Source: a virus
IMG/VR virus record: IMGVR_UViG_3300034954_000540
Span: 1 to 32,204 of that record
Direction: 5' to 3' (one strand)
Length of the DNA stretch: 32,204 bases
A program made the position numbers and the translations under genes. A model generated the notes under the pieces. It had not been told where the DNA came from and did not search any database. It was given only the letters and a program-made list of their open reading frames with translations. Positions 1 to 6,339 of this stretch are shown piece by piece (position 1 is the stretch's first letter; the number at the start of each line of letters is the position of its first letter).

Positions 1-2
1 AG

Positions 3-218
3 TATATTGATGACACACATTTGCTGATGTGTATCAGTGAGAAACCCAATCCGCCTGGGTCTAGACGACCAATGAATAAATGTTGTATAGTTATTAATGA
101 GAACCACTGGGATGAGTTAGAGTTAGACTCTAATAACTTTGCATACAGCAGAGCATACAGAGGCAAGACTAATGATCACCCAGGCAATGAAATGTTACCA
201 GCACTTGCAGAACGATGA
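3..218 (+). CDS. 3' end of a small hypothetical protein (start unresolved)
   Basis: The frame is open from the left edge of the window to a TGA at 216-218, so the gene may begin outside. In-frame candidate starts are TTG 21, ATG 27 and ATG 72; none has a clear Shine-Dalgarno sequence. The readable part (about 71 residues) is polar, with no membrane segment and no motif I recognise. The C-terminal part contains YSRAYRGKTNDHPGNEM. The stop overlaps the next start as ATGA, which suggests translational coupling with the 46-residue gene downstream. I cannot assign a function. Confidence 0.55.
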   Translation, partial: YIDDTHLLMCISEKPNPPGSRRPMNKCCIVINENHWDELELDSNNFAYSRAYRGKTNDHPGNEMLPALAER

Positions 219-355
219 CTTATTATGAGTACAAAGAGATCGTAATCAATGAGTATTACGAGTCAGAAAAAGATGATCGAGTCAATAAATATGTGGAGAG
301 TGTATTAAGTGGTGAGGGACATCTACTCAAACGAGAGAGTCCTCTGTCCGATTGA
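215..355 (+). CDS. 46-residue hypothetical protein
   Basis: ATG 215 overlaps the previous stop by four bases (ATGA), and the frame runs to TGA 353-355. The product is small, hydrophilic and charged, with a tyrosine- and glutamate-rich N-terminal half (MTYYEYKEIVINEYYESEKD). It has no membrane segment or known motif. It is the last gene before a strong intrinsic terminator, so it closes a short operon that enters from the left of the window. Its support is position, coupling to its neighbour and the terminator 14 bases beyond the stop. Function unknown. Confidence 0.55.
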   Translation: MTYYEYKEIVINEYYESEKDDRVNKYVESVLSGEGHLLKRESPLSD

Positions 356-369
356 ATAACTGTCACAAG

Positions 370-391
370 GGGGTGCTAAGCACCCCTTTTT
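370..391 (+). terminator. Rho-independent terminator
   Basis: A perfect 7-bp GC-rich stem, GGGGTGC (370-376) with GCACCCC (380-386), has a TAA loop and is followed directly by five T residues (387-391). It lies 14 bases after the stop of the 46-residue gene and before the helicase gene, so it separates the two transcription units. Confidence 0.9.
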
Positions 392-395
392 GCTG

Positions 396-401
396 TATAA
401 T
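396..401 (+). promoter_or_regulatory. -10 box (TATAAT) upstream of the helicase gene
   Basis: A consensus TATAAT sits immediately after the terminator and 23 bases before the helicase start. No -35 match exists at normal spacing, because the terminator stem occupies that place. It could be a host-sigma promoter that relies on a phage activator, or a chance match. The terminator-then-promoter arrangement favours a real start. Confidence 0.4.
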
Positions 402-424
402 TTATGTACTGACACAGACACGCC

Positions 425-1684
425 TTGACCATCACTCTCCGTCCCCACCAAGCACGAGCACTCTCTGCAATGCAGGACGCTGACAAAGGTCAGGTTATCG
501 TGCCTACTGGTGGTGGCAAGACCATCATCATGATCGAACACGCCAAGCGCCTCATGGATGCTGCTGAGCGTCCTCTGACCTTTGTTGTGGTTGCTCCTCG
601 CATCCTGCTTGCTAATCAACTCTGCGATGAGTTCCTCGCCTTCCCTGGTGTTGTTCGTCCTGACCTTGTTCCTGCTCACGTTCACAGTGGCGAGACAAAG
701 CATTTCAGCACCACTAAGATCGAACGCATTTATATGTTCGACAAAATGTGTGCATCTATGAGCACACATCGTATCATCTTCACCACATATCATTCTCTTC
801 CTAAGATCATTGACAGTGGTATTTCTATCGACTGTGCATACTTCGATGAGGCACACAACAGTGTTGGTAAATCCTTCTTCGTTGGCACTGCTGCAACATC
901 CATGGTTGCTGATCGTTGCTACTTCTTCACTGCTACTCCTCGCATTTCTCGTCGTCACTCTCGTTCGATGTCTAATACTGACATCTACGGTGGCATCATC
1001 TGCAACGTTCCTGCTCCTGAACTCATTGAGCAGGGTCACATTCTCCGCCCCACGATTGTACCTTTCGAGACAGATGTCACTGAGCGTACAAAGCACAACG
1101 TCCACGATGTAGATGCTGACACTGTGCGTGACATTCTTGACAACCTTGATGAGACACATGCCAGCAAAGTTCTTGTTGCTGTGCCCTCTTCTCGTGTGTT
1201 GGGTAACATGGTATCTCGCACAACTCTGCTCCTTGACCTCAAAGAGCGTGGTTACAATGTGATGCACGTCACATCTAAGTTCGGTGCTATCATCGACGGT
1301 GTGAAGGTATCTCGTGAGGTATTCTTCGACACTCTTACAACATGGGGTAAAGAAGATGGTCGCAAGTTCATTGTTTTCCATTACAGTATCCTCAGCGAAG
1401 GTATCAACGTGCCTGGTCTCACTCACTGCATTCTGTTGCGTAACCTTAACGTAGTTGAGATGGCACAGACTATCGGTCGTGTTATCCGCCTAGATAAGGA
1501 AGATGCATCACGTTTGCGTACTGGTGAACTCACTGCATGTGAGTGGGGTTTCTACAACAAACCCACAGGTTTCGTGACTGTACCTGTCCACAAGACTTAC
1601 GGCAAGCACGTTGTCAAGCGTCTACAAAATGTTGTTGATGCTATCTTCGTCAAAGGCATTCCTCCCCTCTCACTTGTTGCATAA
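425..1684 (+). CDS. SF2 DEAH-box helicase (UvsW-like/type III Res-like)
   Basis: The 419-residue product carries the superfamily 2 helicase motifs in order: Walker A PTGGGKT (27-33), Ia VAPRILLANQ (57-66), DEAH (141-144), TATP (169-172), SEGINVPG (324-331) and QTIGRVIRL (348-356). It should be an ATP-driven DNA translocase or helicase. In T4-like phages, UvsW acts in branch migration, fork repair and the switch to recombination-dependent replication. The motif pattern also fits the Res subunit family, and the protein lacks the extra N-terminal domain I remember for T4 UvsW, so I leave the symbol blank. The start is TTG 425: an in-frame TGA lies at 410-412, and the next ATG (473) would remove the conserved LRPHQARAL Q-motif-like segment. 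There is no Shine-Dalgarno sequence. The stop overlaps the next start as TAATG. Confidence 0.85.
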   Translation: MTITLRPHQARALSAMQDADKGQVIVPTGGGKTIIMIEHAKRLMDAAERPLTFVVVAPRILLANQLCDEFLAFPGVVRPDLVPAHVHSGETKHFSTTKIERIYMFDKMCASMSTHRIIFTTYHSLPKIIDSGISIDCAYFDEAHNSVGKSFFVGTAATSMVADRCYFFTATPRISRRHSRSMSNTDIYGGIICNVPAPELIEQGHILRPTIVPFETDVTERTKHNVHDVDADTVRDILDNLDETHASKVLVAVPSSRVLGNMVSRTTLLLDLKERGYNVMHVTSKFGAIIDGVKVSREVFFDTLTTWGKEDGRKFIVFHYSILSEGINVPGLTHCILLRNLNVVEMAQTIGRVIRLDKEDASRLRTGELTACEWGFYNKPTGFVTVPVHKTYGKHVVKRLQNVVDAIFVKGIPPLSLVA

Positions 1685-2289
1685 TGGGTAAAGTACAAAA
1701 TCTATTTCCAAAGTGGTATTACCATGGTGAAGTAGCAAAGCATGAATCGCTAAAAGCACTGTTGCTGTATGAATTAGGTACAGCAACACTGACACAACCA
1801 AAAGAATGGAATTGTTCTGTTTCGTCGTCGTTTGAAAGTGACACGAATCAGGACGATTTTTCATGGCATAAGTTCAATGAGTATATTTCTGATAATTTCA
1901 TGGACATGCACATGCAACTGGGTGGGCGTGTCACCAGCGACATCAAAATGGTGGAAGCATGGATGAATGTATATAAGGAAGGACAATCGCAAGAGGTGCA
2001 TACACATTGTGGTGGTAATAATCCTGCATTCAGTTGTGCATACTTCTTACAGTATGATCCAGAGAAGGATGGAAAGTTCTTGTTCTATGATCCATCACAG
2101 GACATACATCATGGGTTCTTCTCTAAGCACTATCCAACAACAAATACATGGTTCCCTGATGTGAAGGAGGGTGATATAATTATCTTCCCTTCATATCTAC
2201 ATCATCAAGTGTCACCACAACGTGACACAGAGTGTGCAAGGATCACAGTCTCTGCTAACTTTACATTACAATCAGGCATACAACTATGA
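1684..2289 (+). CDS. 2OG-Fe(II) oxygenase-like protein 1
   Basis: The 201-residue protein resembles the putative 2OG-Fe(II) oxygenase family TIGR02466. Such enzymes use 2-oxoglutarate and O2 to hydroxylate a substrate. Visible candidate ligands are H106 and H108 in EVHTHCGG, a distal His (173 or 174) in IIIFPSYLHHQV, and R186 in ARITVSANF, which would bind 2-oxoglutarate. The segment WMNVYKEGQSQEVHTH leads into the core double-stranded beta-helix. The usual HxD/E is HxH here, as in three other copies in this window. It starts in a TAATG overlap with the helicase and ends in an ATGA overlap with a second oxygenase, so the three genes form one coupled cassette. The substrate is unknown. Confidence 0.75.
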   Translation: MGKVQNLFPKWYYHGEVAKHESLKALLLYELGTATLTQPKEWNCSVSSSFESDTNQDDFSWHKFNEYISDNFMDMHMQLGGRVTSDIKMVEAWMNVYKEGQSQEVHTHCGGNNPAFSCAYFLQYDPEKDGKFLFYDPSQDIHHGFFSKHYPTTNTWFPDVKEGDIIIFPSYLHHQVSPQRDTECARITVSANFTLQSGIQL

Positions 2290-2807
2290 GCGACGATATT
2301 ACAGTAATTGATGGATACTTTCCTGATTGGATTATAGATGATGTAGGTAACTATCTCTCAACAGATTTCCCATTCTTCTATAATAATACTCCCTATGGTG
2401 ACTATTCAAAGGCAAGATTCTGGGGTAATACTGTCATCAGAGACAATGAATTTACTCAGGAGACTCCTTGGTACTGGTTCTTCGCATACTTCAATGAGTG
2501 CATCATTAAAGATATATGTAAGGATCTACCTCTATCTCATGTCCATAGGTTATTGGTCAATGCACAAAATCCTGGGCATGTTAGTCAAACCCACACTGAT
2601 TTCAATCATGCCGCAACGTCAATCATATACCATGCTTATGGGGATAGTGGTGCTACGACATTTGCAAATGGTGAGAAAGTGGAATTCAAACAAGGTAGAA
2701 TTATCTACTTTGATTCAAGACTAGAACATGATGGCGAACCACCAACTAATGACATTCGTATCAGTCTTGGTGCTATCTGTCCACACAGGGGAGTCCACTT
2801 CTCCTAG
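2286..2807 (+). CDS. 2OG-Fe(II) oxygenase-like protein 2 (HxD type)
   Basis: The 173-residue product shows the classical facial triad of this superfamily: H103 and D105 in QTHTDFNH, H148 in DSRLEHDG, and R158 in DIRISLGA for 2-oxoglutarate. It is more like general prolyl-4-hydroxylase-type oxygenases than the four HxH copies in this window. The pattern GxATTFANGEKVEFKQGRI between the motifs fits beta strands of the jelly-roll. It overlaps the preceding oxygenase gene by ATGA and is the last gene before a late promoter, so it ends the helicase cassette. Substrate unknown; protein or small-molecule hydroxylation are both possible. Confidence 0.78.
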   Translation: MSDDITVIDGYFPDWIIDDVGNYLSTDFPFFYNNTPYGDYSKARFWGNTVIRDNEFTQETPWYWFFAYFNECIIKDICKDLPLSHVHRLLVNAQNPGHVSQTHTDFNHAATSIIYHAYGDSGATTFANGEKVEFKQGRIIYFDSRLEHDGEPPTNDIRISLGAICPHRGVHFS

Positions 2808-2811
2808 TGTC

Positions 2812-2819
2812 CATAAATA
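2812..2819 (+). promoter_or_regulatory. T4-type late promoter motif (CATAAATA)
   Basis: CATAAATA matches the NATAAATA late motif described for cyanophages and differs from T4 TATAAATA only at the first base. It lies 55 bases before the gene at 2875 and 4 bases after the previous stop. Transcription should begin about 6 bases downstream, at the foot of the hairpin at 2826-2844. Confidence 0.6.
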
Positions 2820-2825
2820 GTGGAG

Positions 2826-2844
2826 TACACGCCCTGAGCGTGTA
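2826..2844 (+). promoter_or_regulatory. Hairpin at the expected 5' end of a late transcript
   Basis: TACACGC (2826-2832) pairs perfectly with GCGTGTA (2838-2844) around a CCTGA loop. It begins about where a late transcript from CATAAATA 2812-2819 would start, and precedes a clear GGAG ribosome site at 2864-2867. There is no T run, so it looks like a 5'-end stabiliser rather than a terminator. That role is inferred. Confidence 0.5.
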
Positions 2845-2874
2845 TTATTACTAGGTAATCAACGGAGACAACAA

Positions 2875-3063
2875 ATGTACGGTGTTCGCCCCGCTCGCCT
2901 GACTCTCGACGAACTGTTTGCTGAGTCGCGTGAACTGCTCGCCAAGACCGCTCACAATGCTCCCCAGACCGAACCGCTGCCCATCGTGTGGTCCTGCGCT
3001 GAGGGTCGTTGGATCAACAACCCTGAGTACGCTACATTCAAGCACGGTAAGTTCCAGAAGTAA
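2875..3063 (+). CDS. 62-residue hypothetical protein, probably highly expressed late
   Basis: ATG 2875 follows a good Shine-Dalgarno sequence (GGAG, 2864-2867), a 5' hairpin and a late promoter motif. The codons look like those of strongly expressed genes (CGC, CTG, CTC, ACC, AAG), in contrast to the A/T-ending codons of the flanking oxygenases. The 62-residue soluble product has an N-terminal helix (LDELFAESRELLAKTAHNA) and a C-terminal part with WSCAEGRWINNPEY ending in lysines. I recognise no domain. The expression signals suggest a late protein needed in quantity, perhaps a minor virion or internal protein; that is inference. Confidence 0.7.
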   Translation: MYGVRPARLTLDELFAESRELLAKTAHNAPQTEPLPIVWSCAEGRWINNPEYATFKHGKFQK

Positions 3064-3083
3064 ACTATCACATAGAGGGTCTA

Positions 3084-3089
3084 TATAAT
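3084..3089 (+). promoter_or_regulatory. -10 box (TATAAT)
   Basis: A consensus TATAAT lies 46 bases before ATG 3136. The -35 position (3061-3066, TAAACT) is a poor match. A start near 3096 would leave GTG 3091 off the transcript, which supports ATG 3136 as the true start of the next gene. Confidence 0.45.
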
Positions 3090-3135
3090 TGTGTCTCCTG
3101 ACGCGAGACCTCCCCTCTTTCATTCTTCTATCATC

Positions 3136-3288
3136 ATGAGAATCGCCCTCGCTGCTATCATTGTTTTGATTGGTGCTAACATTGGCATCACTGCAATAAA
3201 CAAAGTGCAATCAATTCAAGATCAAAAGATGGATCGTCTATGTAAGATTGATCCTGATCTCTGTGACAACATCGATCCACGATCATGA
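3136..3288 (+). CDS. Small single-pass membrane protein, 50 residues
   Basis: From ATG 3136 the product begins MRIALAAIIVLIGANIG, one hydrophobic helix of about 20 residues. A polar tail with two cysteines (LCKIDPDLCDNID) follows. It may be an N-in single-pass membrane peptide or a secreted peptide with an uncleaved signal. A longer reading from GTG 3091 is possible, but the added residues are not hydrophobic or conserved-looking and the -10 box argues against it. The stop overlaps the next gene as ATGA. Small membrane peptides are common in cyanophages; whether this one affects lysis or the host membrane cannot be told. Confidence 0.6.
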   Translation: MRIALAAIIVLIGANIGITAINKVQSIQDQKMDRLCKIDPDLCDNIDPRS

Positions 3289-3485
3289 CAGGTTTACCAA
3301 GTTTCTTTAAGCAAACATCAGATAAACCGTATGATCGGCATAGATATAAGATATTCTGTGCCGATGGATCGGTAAAGATTGTTGACGACTACATGCAAGT
3401 AATTGAAGCATGGTGGAACTATGCTGACTATTGTGACCATGTAGAGATTATTGACGCAAAGACAAAAGGAGGCGGTTTCGCATGA
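3285..3485 (+). CDS. 66-residue hypothetical protein
   Basis: ATG 3285 overlaps the preceding stop as ATGA. The soluble product has a compact central segment, YKIFCADGSVKIVDDY then EAWWNYADYCDHVEIID, that looks like a small alpha/beta domain rich in aromatics. I do not recognise a named family. The C-terminus (KTKGGGFA) overlaps the Shine-Dalgarno sequence and start of the next gene, so the two are co-translated. Function unknown. Confidence 0.6.
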   Translation: MTGLPSFFKQTSDKPYDRHRYKIFCADGSVKIVDDYMQVIEAWWNYADYCDHVEIIDAKTKGGGFA

Positions 3486-3706
3486 CAACAGGGATTGATG
3501 TTCGTACCAAGGAATGCTATGTTCTTGAAGATGCTAAGAACAAAGTATTAGACTTGATGACCACATGTAAAGACATAAAGAGTGAGTATCTCCAAGGACT
3601 ATTAGACTCAATATACAACGAACTCGATCACCAACATGAACTGCTCAAATCCCCACACTTGTCCCAGTTGGCAACAGAGCAACCTAGACATATTGGGGAC
3701 GGTTGA
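3482..3706 (+). CDS. 74-residue hypothetical helical protein
   Basis: ATG 3482 has one of the strongest ribosome sites in the window (AAGGAGG, 3466-3472, 9 bases before the ATG) and overlaps the previous stop as ATGA. The product is mostly helical with heptad-like spacing (VLDLMTTCKDIKSEYLQGLL) and no membrane segment. Its stop codon lies inside the -35 box of the promoter that follows, so this cassette ends exactly where the next unit begins. Function unknown. Confidence 0.6.
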   Translation: MTTGIDVRTKECYVLEDAKNKVLDLMTTCKDIKSEYLQGLLDSIYNELDHQHELLKSPHLSQLATEQPRHIGDG

Positions 3707-3731
3707 CATCGACAACCCCAACGTATATAAT
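3703..3731 (+). promoter_or_regulatory. Consensus sigma-70-type promoter
   Basis: TTGACA (3703-3708) and TATAAT (3726-3731) are both exact consensus with a 17-base spacer. The next start codon (3760) lies 28 bases after the -10 box. It should be read by the host housekeeping RNA polymerase without phage factors and would give early transcription of the lysozyme-like gene and perhaps the oxygenase behind it. Confidence 0.8.
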
Positions 3732-3759
3732 CTGATTTTATCCTACGAATCTGACAAAC

Positions 3760-4338
3760 ATGATGATGTTCGACATGCCCCCAGCACCGAGGATTGAGTG
3801 TGTTGGTTGCACTCCTGCTGAGGTGTTGGTAACACAAACTCTCTGGGATCGTGGTATTACTGATAAGAATGCCATTGCAGTTGTGCTTGGCAATATCAAA
3901 CAAGAGAGCAACTTCAAGCATAATATATGTGAGGGAGGTGCAATCGTACCTTACGATCAATGTTTAAGTGGTGGGTATGGTCTCATTCAGTGGACCTCAC
4001 AGAACAGATATGACGGACTTGCCCATTTTGCCCGCGCATACGGGGGAGATCCTAATACATTTGAGACACAACTTAGGTACATGGTTAATGAACCTCAGTG
4101 GACCAGATTTGAACTCTCATTGAAAGGTAGGGGACAAACTGTTCAGTATTATATGAAGGAAGCATATTACTGGTTGGGATGGGGTATCCATGGCAATCGT
4201 ACCACATATGCATATGACTACACTAAAAAATTGAAACCTATTGTTCCTGATGAGCACAACACTGTTCCCGATCAAGTACCACCAAGCACACATTCACAAT
4301 CACAGGGAGACATTCGGATCCCTTTTGGAGTCTGCTAG
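3760..4338 (+). CDS. Phage tail lysozyme-like peptidoglycan hydrolase
   Basis: The 192-residue product fits the phage tail lysozyme family (Phage_lysozyme2): a helix TLWDRGITDKNAIAVVLGNI, then IKQESNF with E49 as the likely catalytic acid, and GYGLIQWTSQNRYDGL (73-88). These enzymes cleave the glycan strands of the cell wall during entry or lysis. There is no signal peptide. Three ATG codons in a row (3760, 3763, 3766) make the exact start uncertain. A consensus promoter lies just upstream. The last 30 residues (Pro/Ser/Gln-rich) are encoded in the overlap with the next oxygenase gene and look like read-on sequence rather than domain. Confidence 0.8.
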   Translation: MMMFDMPPAPRIECVGCTPAEVLVTQTLWDRGITDKNAIAVVLGNIKQESNFKHNICEGGAIVPYDQCLSGGYGLIQWTSQNRYDGLAHFARAYGGDPNTFETQLRYMVNEPQWTRFELSLKGRGQTVQYYMKEAYYWLGWGIHGNRTTYAYDYTKKLKPIVPDEHNTVPDQVPPSTHSQSQGDIRIPFGVC

Positions 4339-4837
4339 GCATCTCCTTACTGATGCTGAGGGTCGGTGGAATTGTAGTGTTCACACGACTTATTTTGAAG
4401 AGAAAGATGTCGTCCCGCCCGAAGAACTTGGACAAGTCCTAGCACCTTATCTGTATCAGTATTTCCCTCCTGATTGTGACATTGAAATTGTAAACTCATG
4501 GTTGAATCTGTATAACAGTGGACATGCACAAGAACCACATCATCATGTAAACTATCCTGAGTTCGTGAACTTCTCTGGTGTGATCTTCATTCAATTCGAT
4601 AAGGATAAGGATGGACGATTCTATTTTGAGAACATGAACTTAGATCATACAATCCTAGGTTACACACACATTTTCAAACAATCACCAGTGCATCATCCTG
4701 ATGTTAGTGAAGGCGATCTAATTGTGTTCCCTTCGTTTGTACGACATGGCGTAAGATTGCAGAAACATGACACTAATCGTTTGACGCTAAGTTTCAATAT
4801 GAATGTGACACCTCGCGAACTGGACCACGACTGGTAG
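4250..4837 (+). CDS. 2OG-Fe(II) oxygenase-like protein 3
   Basis: From ATG 4250 the product is 195 residues and starts MSTTLFPIKYHQ, which fits the usual N-terminus of the TIGR02466-like family. Candidate metal ligands are H97 and H99 in EPHHHVNYPEF and H166 in VFPSFVRHGV; R177 in NRLTLSF would bind 2-oxoglutarate. FSGVIFIQFDKDKDGRFYF closely parallels oxygenase 1 (CAYFLQYDPEKDGKFLFY), so these two are the closest pair by eye. The gene begins 89 bases inside the lysozyme-like gene in another frame. An in-frame TTG at 4241 would add only three residues. No Shine-Dalgarno sequence is seen, so translation may depend on ribosomes from the upstream gene. Confidence 0.75.
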   Translation: MSTTLFPIKYHQAHIHNHRETFGSLLESARHLLTDAEGRWNCSVHTTYFEEKDVVPPEELGQVLAPYLYQYFPPDCDIEIVNSWLNLYNSGHAQEPHHHVNYPEFVNFSGVIFIQFDKDKDGRFYFENMNLDHTILGYTHIFKQSPVHHPDVSEGDLIVFPSFVRHGVRLQKHDTNRLTLSFNMNVTPRELDHDW

Positions 4838-4854
4838 ATTTCTGCCCGTGGTCC
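4822..4854 (+). terminator. Hairpin across the oxygenase 3 stop codon (terminator-like, no T run)
   Basis: GGACCACG (4822-4829) pairs perfectly with CGTGGTCC (4847-4854) around a 17-base loop that contains the TAG stop. The sequence after it (TGTATTG) lacks a T tract. It may be a weak terminator or a 3'-end-protecting structure. Confidence 0.4.
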
Positions 4855-4878
4855 TGTATTGTATGTTTATTGATACAA

Positions 4879-5475
4879 ATGACCATGATTCTCGAATCTT
4901 TTCTCACAACATCTTTTCAGAATGTTCGCTCTTCCAAGCGTACTGACGAACTGCATTCTGTGCTGCTCGATGAGGTCTTGAATGCTAATCCTGACCTCGC
5001 TGAGTATACTTGGAAGTTTGAATATAAACTGCAAGAGGATGCATTCGGTGGCACATTTGATATTGATATTGCAGGATTTAATGATGATGGAGATCTTGTC
5101 GTTGCTATTCTTGCCAAGGCAATCAACAGCAACGTGAACAAGAATATCAAGAACTATGCAAATACCACTATCGGTGAAGCGGCACGTTTGTATTACGCTC
5201 CCAAGTGTAATACCATCGAGAAGATTCTCTTCGTTAGTGTTCTCCCTCGCATTGCACCTCGTTTCAACACAGCAGGCGAAGTGACTGGTTTCGATGATGT
5301 TATCAGTGCAAAGAATCGTACTAAGTTGGATGATGTTCTGCAACGTCAATATCATGGCACTGTTGATACCATCGACCTGTATTTTGATATTGATAACGTA
5401 AAGCAACAAACTAGCAAGGCAGACTATCAAGAAATCGGTGTGAGCAACCTTACACCATGCCCCATGATCTGGTGA
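4879..5475 (+). CDS. Hypothetical protein, possibly a degenerate PD-(D/E)XK-like fold
   Basis: The 198-residue product is soluble. Its central part, GGTFDIDIAGFNDDGDLVVA then ILAKAINSNVNKNIKNYANT, has the outline of a PD-(D/E)XK nuclease: an acidic residue ending one strand (D61 or D63), a turn, then a strand carrying xxK (K80). The expected acid two residues before the Lys is L78, so the site is incomplete if the fold is right. GEAARLYYAP and KILFVSVLPR follow. Possible starts are ATG 4879 and ATG 4885, with TTG 4870 just upstream; none has a good ribosome site. It stands alone between two hairpins. The nuclease idea is weak; the gene itself is secure from its length and coding character. 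Confidence 0.6.
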   Translation: MTMILESFLTTSFQNVRSSKRTDELHSVLLDEVLNANPDLAEYTWKFEYKLQEDAFGGTFDIDIAGFNDDGDLVVAILAKAINSNVNKNIKNYANTTIGEAARLYYAPKCNTIEKILFVSVLPRIAPRFNTAGEVTGFDDVISAKNRTKLDDVLQRQYHGTVDTIDLYFDIDNVKQQTSKADYQEIGVSNLTPCPMIW

Positions 5476-5483
5476 CTGTGCCA

Positions 5484-5523
5484 ATCGGATAACCTGCACA
5501 CAATCGGTTGTGTGGGGTCCGAT
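5484..5523 (+). ncRNA. Nested two-stem RNA structure
   Basis: Inner stem CACACAA (5497-5503) with TTGTGTG (5508-5514) closes a TCGG tetraloop. An outer stem, ATCGGA (5484-5489) with TCCGAT (5518-5523), encloses it across an internal loop of 7 and 3 bases. It occupies almost the whole gap between two genes and has no T run. It could be a processing site, an mRNA-stabilising element or a weak terminator. Confidence 0.5.
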
Positions 5524-5559
5524 CTCATGTAATCTAACAGTGTCAAAGAAATTTGTTCA

Positions 5560-5808
5560 ATGCAACTCTCCAATTCCATCTGCATTGTTGACTACTTCCC
5601 CGAAGCATTTATTGAGGGTGAGGGTGTCAAACGTTTCATCAAGCGTGTTACTTTCCCTTCTGATTATGGCAAGGATCAACAATCTTGGTCCGTAATCACT
5701 AAACTCACATTCACTAACGAAGTGAATGAGCGCATTGCCTCTGGTGCTAGTATCACTGGATTCAATACAGAAAAGTGTCCTGATTCTTACCGTCCTGCAT
5801 TCTGCTGA
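5560..5808 (+). CDS. 82-residue hypothetical protein
   Basis: ATG 5560 begins 84 bases after the previous stop, downstream of the nested hairpin. The product (MQLSNSICIVDYFPEAF then VKRFIKRVTFPSDYGKDQQ) is soluble with mixed charge and no recognised domain. No strong Shine-Dalgarno sequence precedes it. The stop TGA is followed directly by the ATG of the next gene with no spacer. It opens a run of five small, tightly packed genes reaching 6812. Confidence 0.55.
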   Translation: MQLSNSICIVDYFPEAFIEGEGVKRFIKRVTFPSDYGKDQQSWSVITKLTFTNEVNERIASGASITGFNTEKCPDSYRPAFC

Positions 5809-6000
5809 ATGAAATCAACGACTCAAATGTATCTCGTGAGACTCTACGATAAGTTCACGATGATGCAAGTTACTCGCACAATGCCCACTAAACCTACCAC
5901 AAATAAAGGTAGGATTGCACAACGCAATCGAGTATTAAAGTGGGCACAGAATACTTATCCCGATCAAATCCGCTACGAGGTTGAAGCATTCAATGACTAA
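5809..6000 (+). CDS. 63-residue basic hypothetical protein
   Basis: ATG 5809 abuts the previous stop. The product is basic (MKSTTQMYLVRLYDKFTMMQ, then TTNKGRIAQRNRVLKWAQNT), with several Arg and Lys residues in its second half, compatible with nucleic acid binding, although no known motif is seen. Its last eight bases are shared with the start of the next gene (ATGACTAA). Function unknown. Confidence 0.55.
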   Translation: MKSTTQMYLVRLYDKFTMMQVTRTMPTKPTTNKGRIAQRNRVLKWAQNTYPDQIRYEVEAFND

Positions 6001-6244
6001 GGACAACATCATCGACCGCGACCAACTGCAAGACGACTACATCAACCGCGTGATTGATGGTCTTGATATTAAAGATCTCATTGCACTGGTTTATGATCAA
6101 CTGGACCACAATCTTGACTCCTATTCTTGTGAAGAACTGATTGAAGAGGTAAATGAGCATTATCCTGACTTATTGGAGCAGGATGATGTAAACATCTCCG
6201 ACCTCGAATCTACTGCATCGGATCCGATGGGCATCGGTAAGTAG
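5993..6244 (+). CDS. 83-residue acidic hypothetical protein
   Basis: I place the start at ATG 5993, inside the end of the previous gene (8-base overlap). A TTG at 5981 in the same frame would add four residues. The product is acidic and helical: DYINRVIDGLDIKDLIALVY followed by YSCEELIEEVNEHYPDLLEQ. I recognise this type of protein as recurrent in T4-like cyanophages but know of no assigned function. It has no membrane segment. It follows a basic protein of similar size, and an interaction is possible but not shown. Confidence 0.65.
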   Translation: MTKDNIIDRDQLQDDYINRVIDGLDIKDLIALVYDQLDHNLDSYSCEELIEEVNEHYPDLLEQDDVNISDLESTASDPMGIGK

Positions 6245-6339
6245 TGGACACCTCGCCAAGTGGTTTTCCAGTTTTGTATCATGGTGAACTACCGCGACCG
6301 CTCGGATCTGCAATACTAAGATCAATCAAACGAAACGAC

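Noticed and set aside
284-291. AATAAATA as a late promoter
   Set aside because: It lies inside the 46-residue gene and is followed by a strong terminator before the next gene, so it would drive nothing useful.
358-368. AACTGTCACAA, repeated at 8701-8711
   Set aside because: An 11-base match between two places is expected many times by chance in a window of this size. Only the second copy is part of an inverted repeat.
3091-3135. GTG 3091 as the start of the small membrane protein gene
   Set aside because: It lies at or upstream of the expected transcript start from the TATAAT at 3084-3089, and it puts a non-hydrophobic segment before a good N-terminal membrane helix.
6244-6339. GTG 6244 as start of the 79-residue gene
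   Set aside because: The extra 32 residues are Pro/Arg-rich and unlike the acidic remainder. ATG 6340 is preferred, although the one-base overlap at 6244 keeps the longer form possible.
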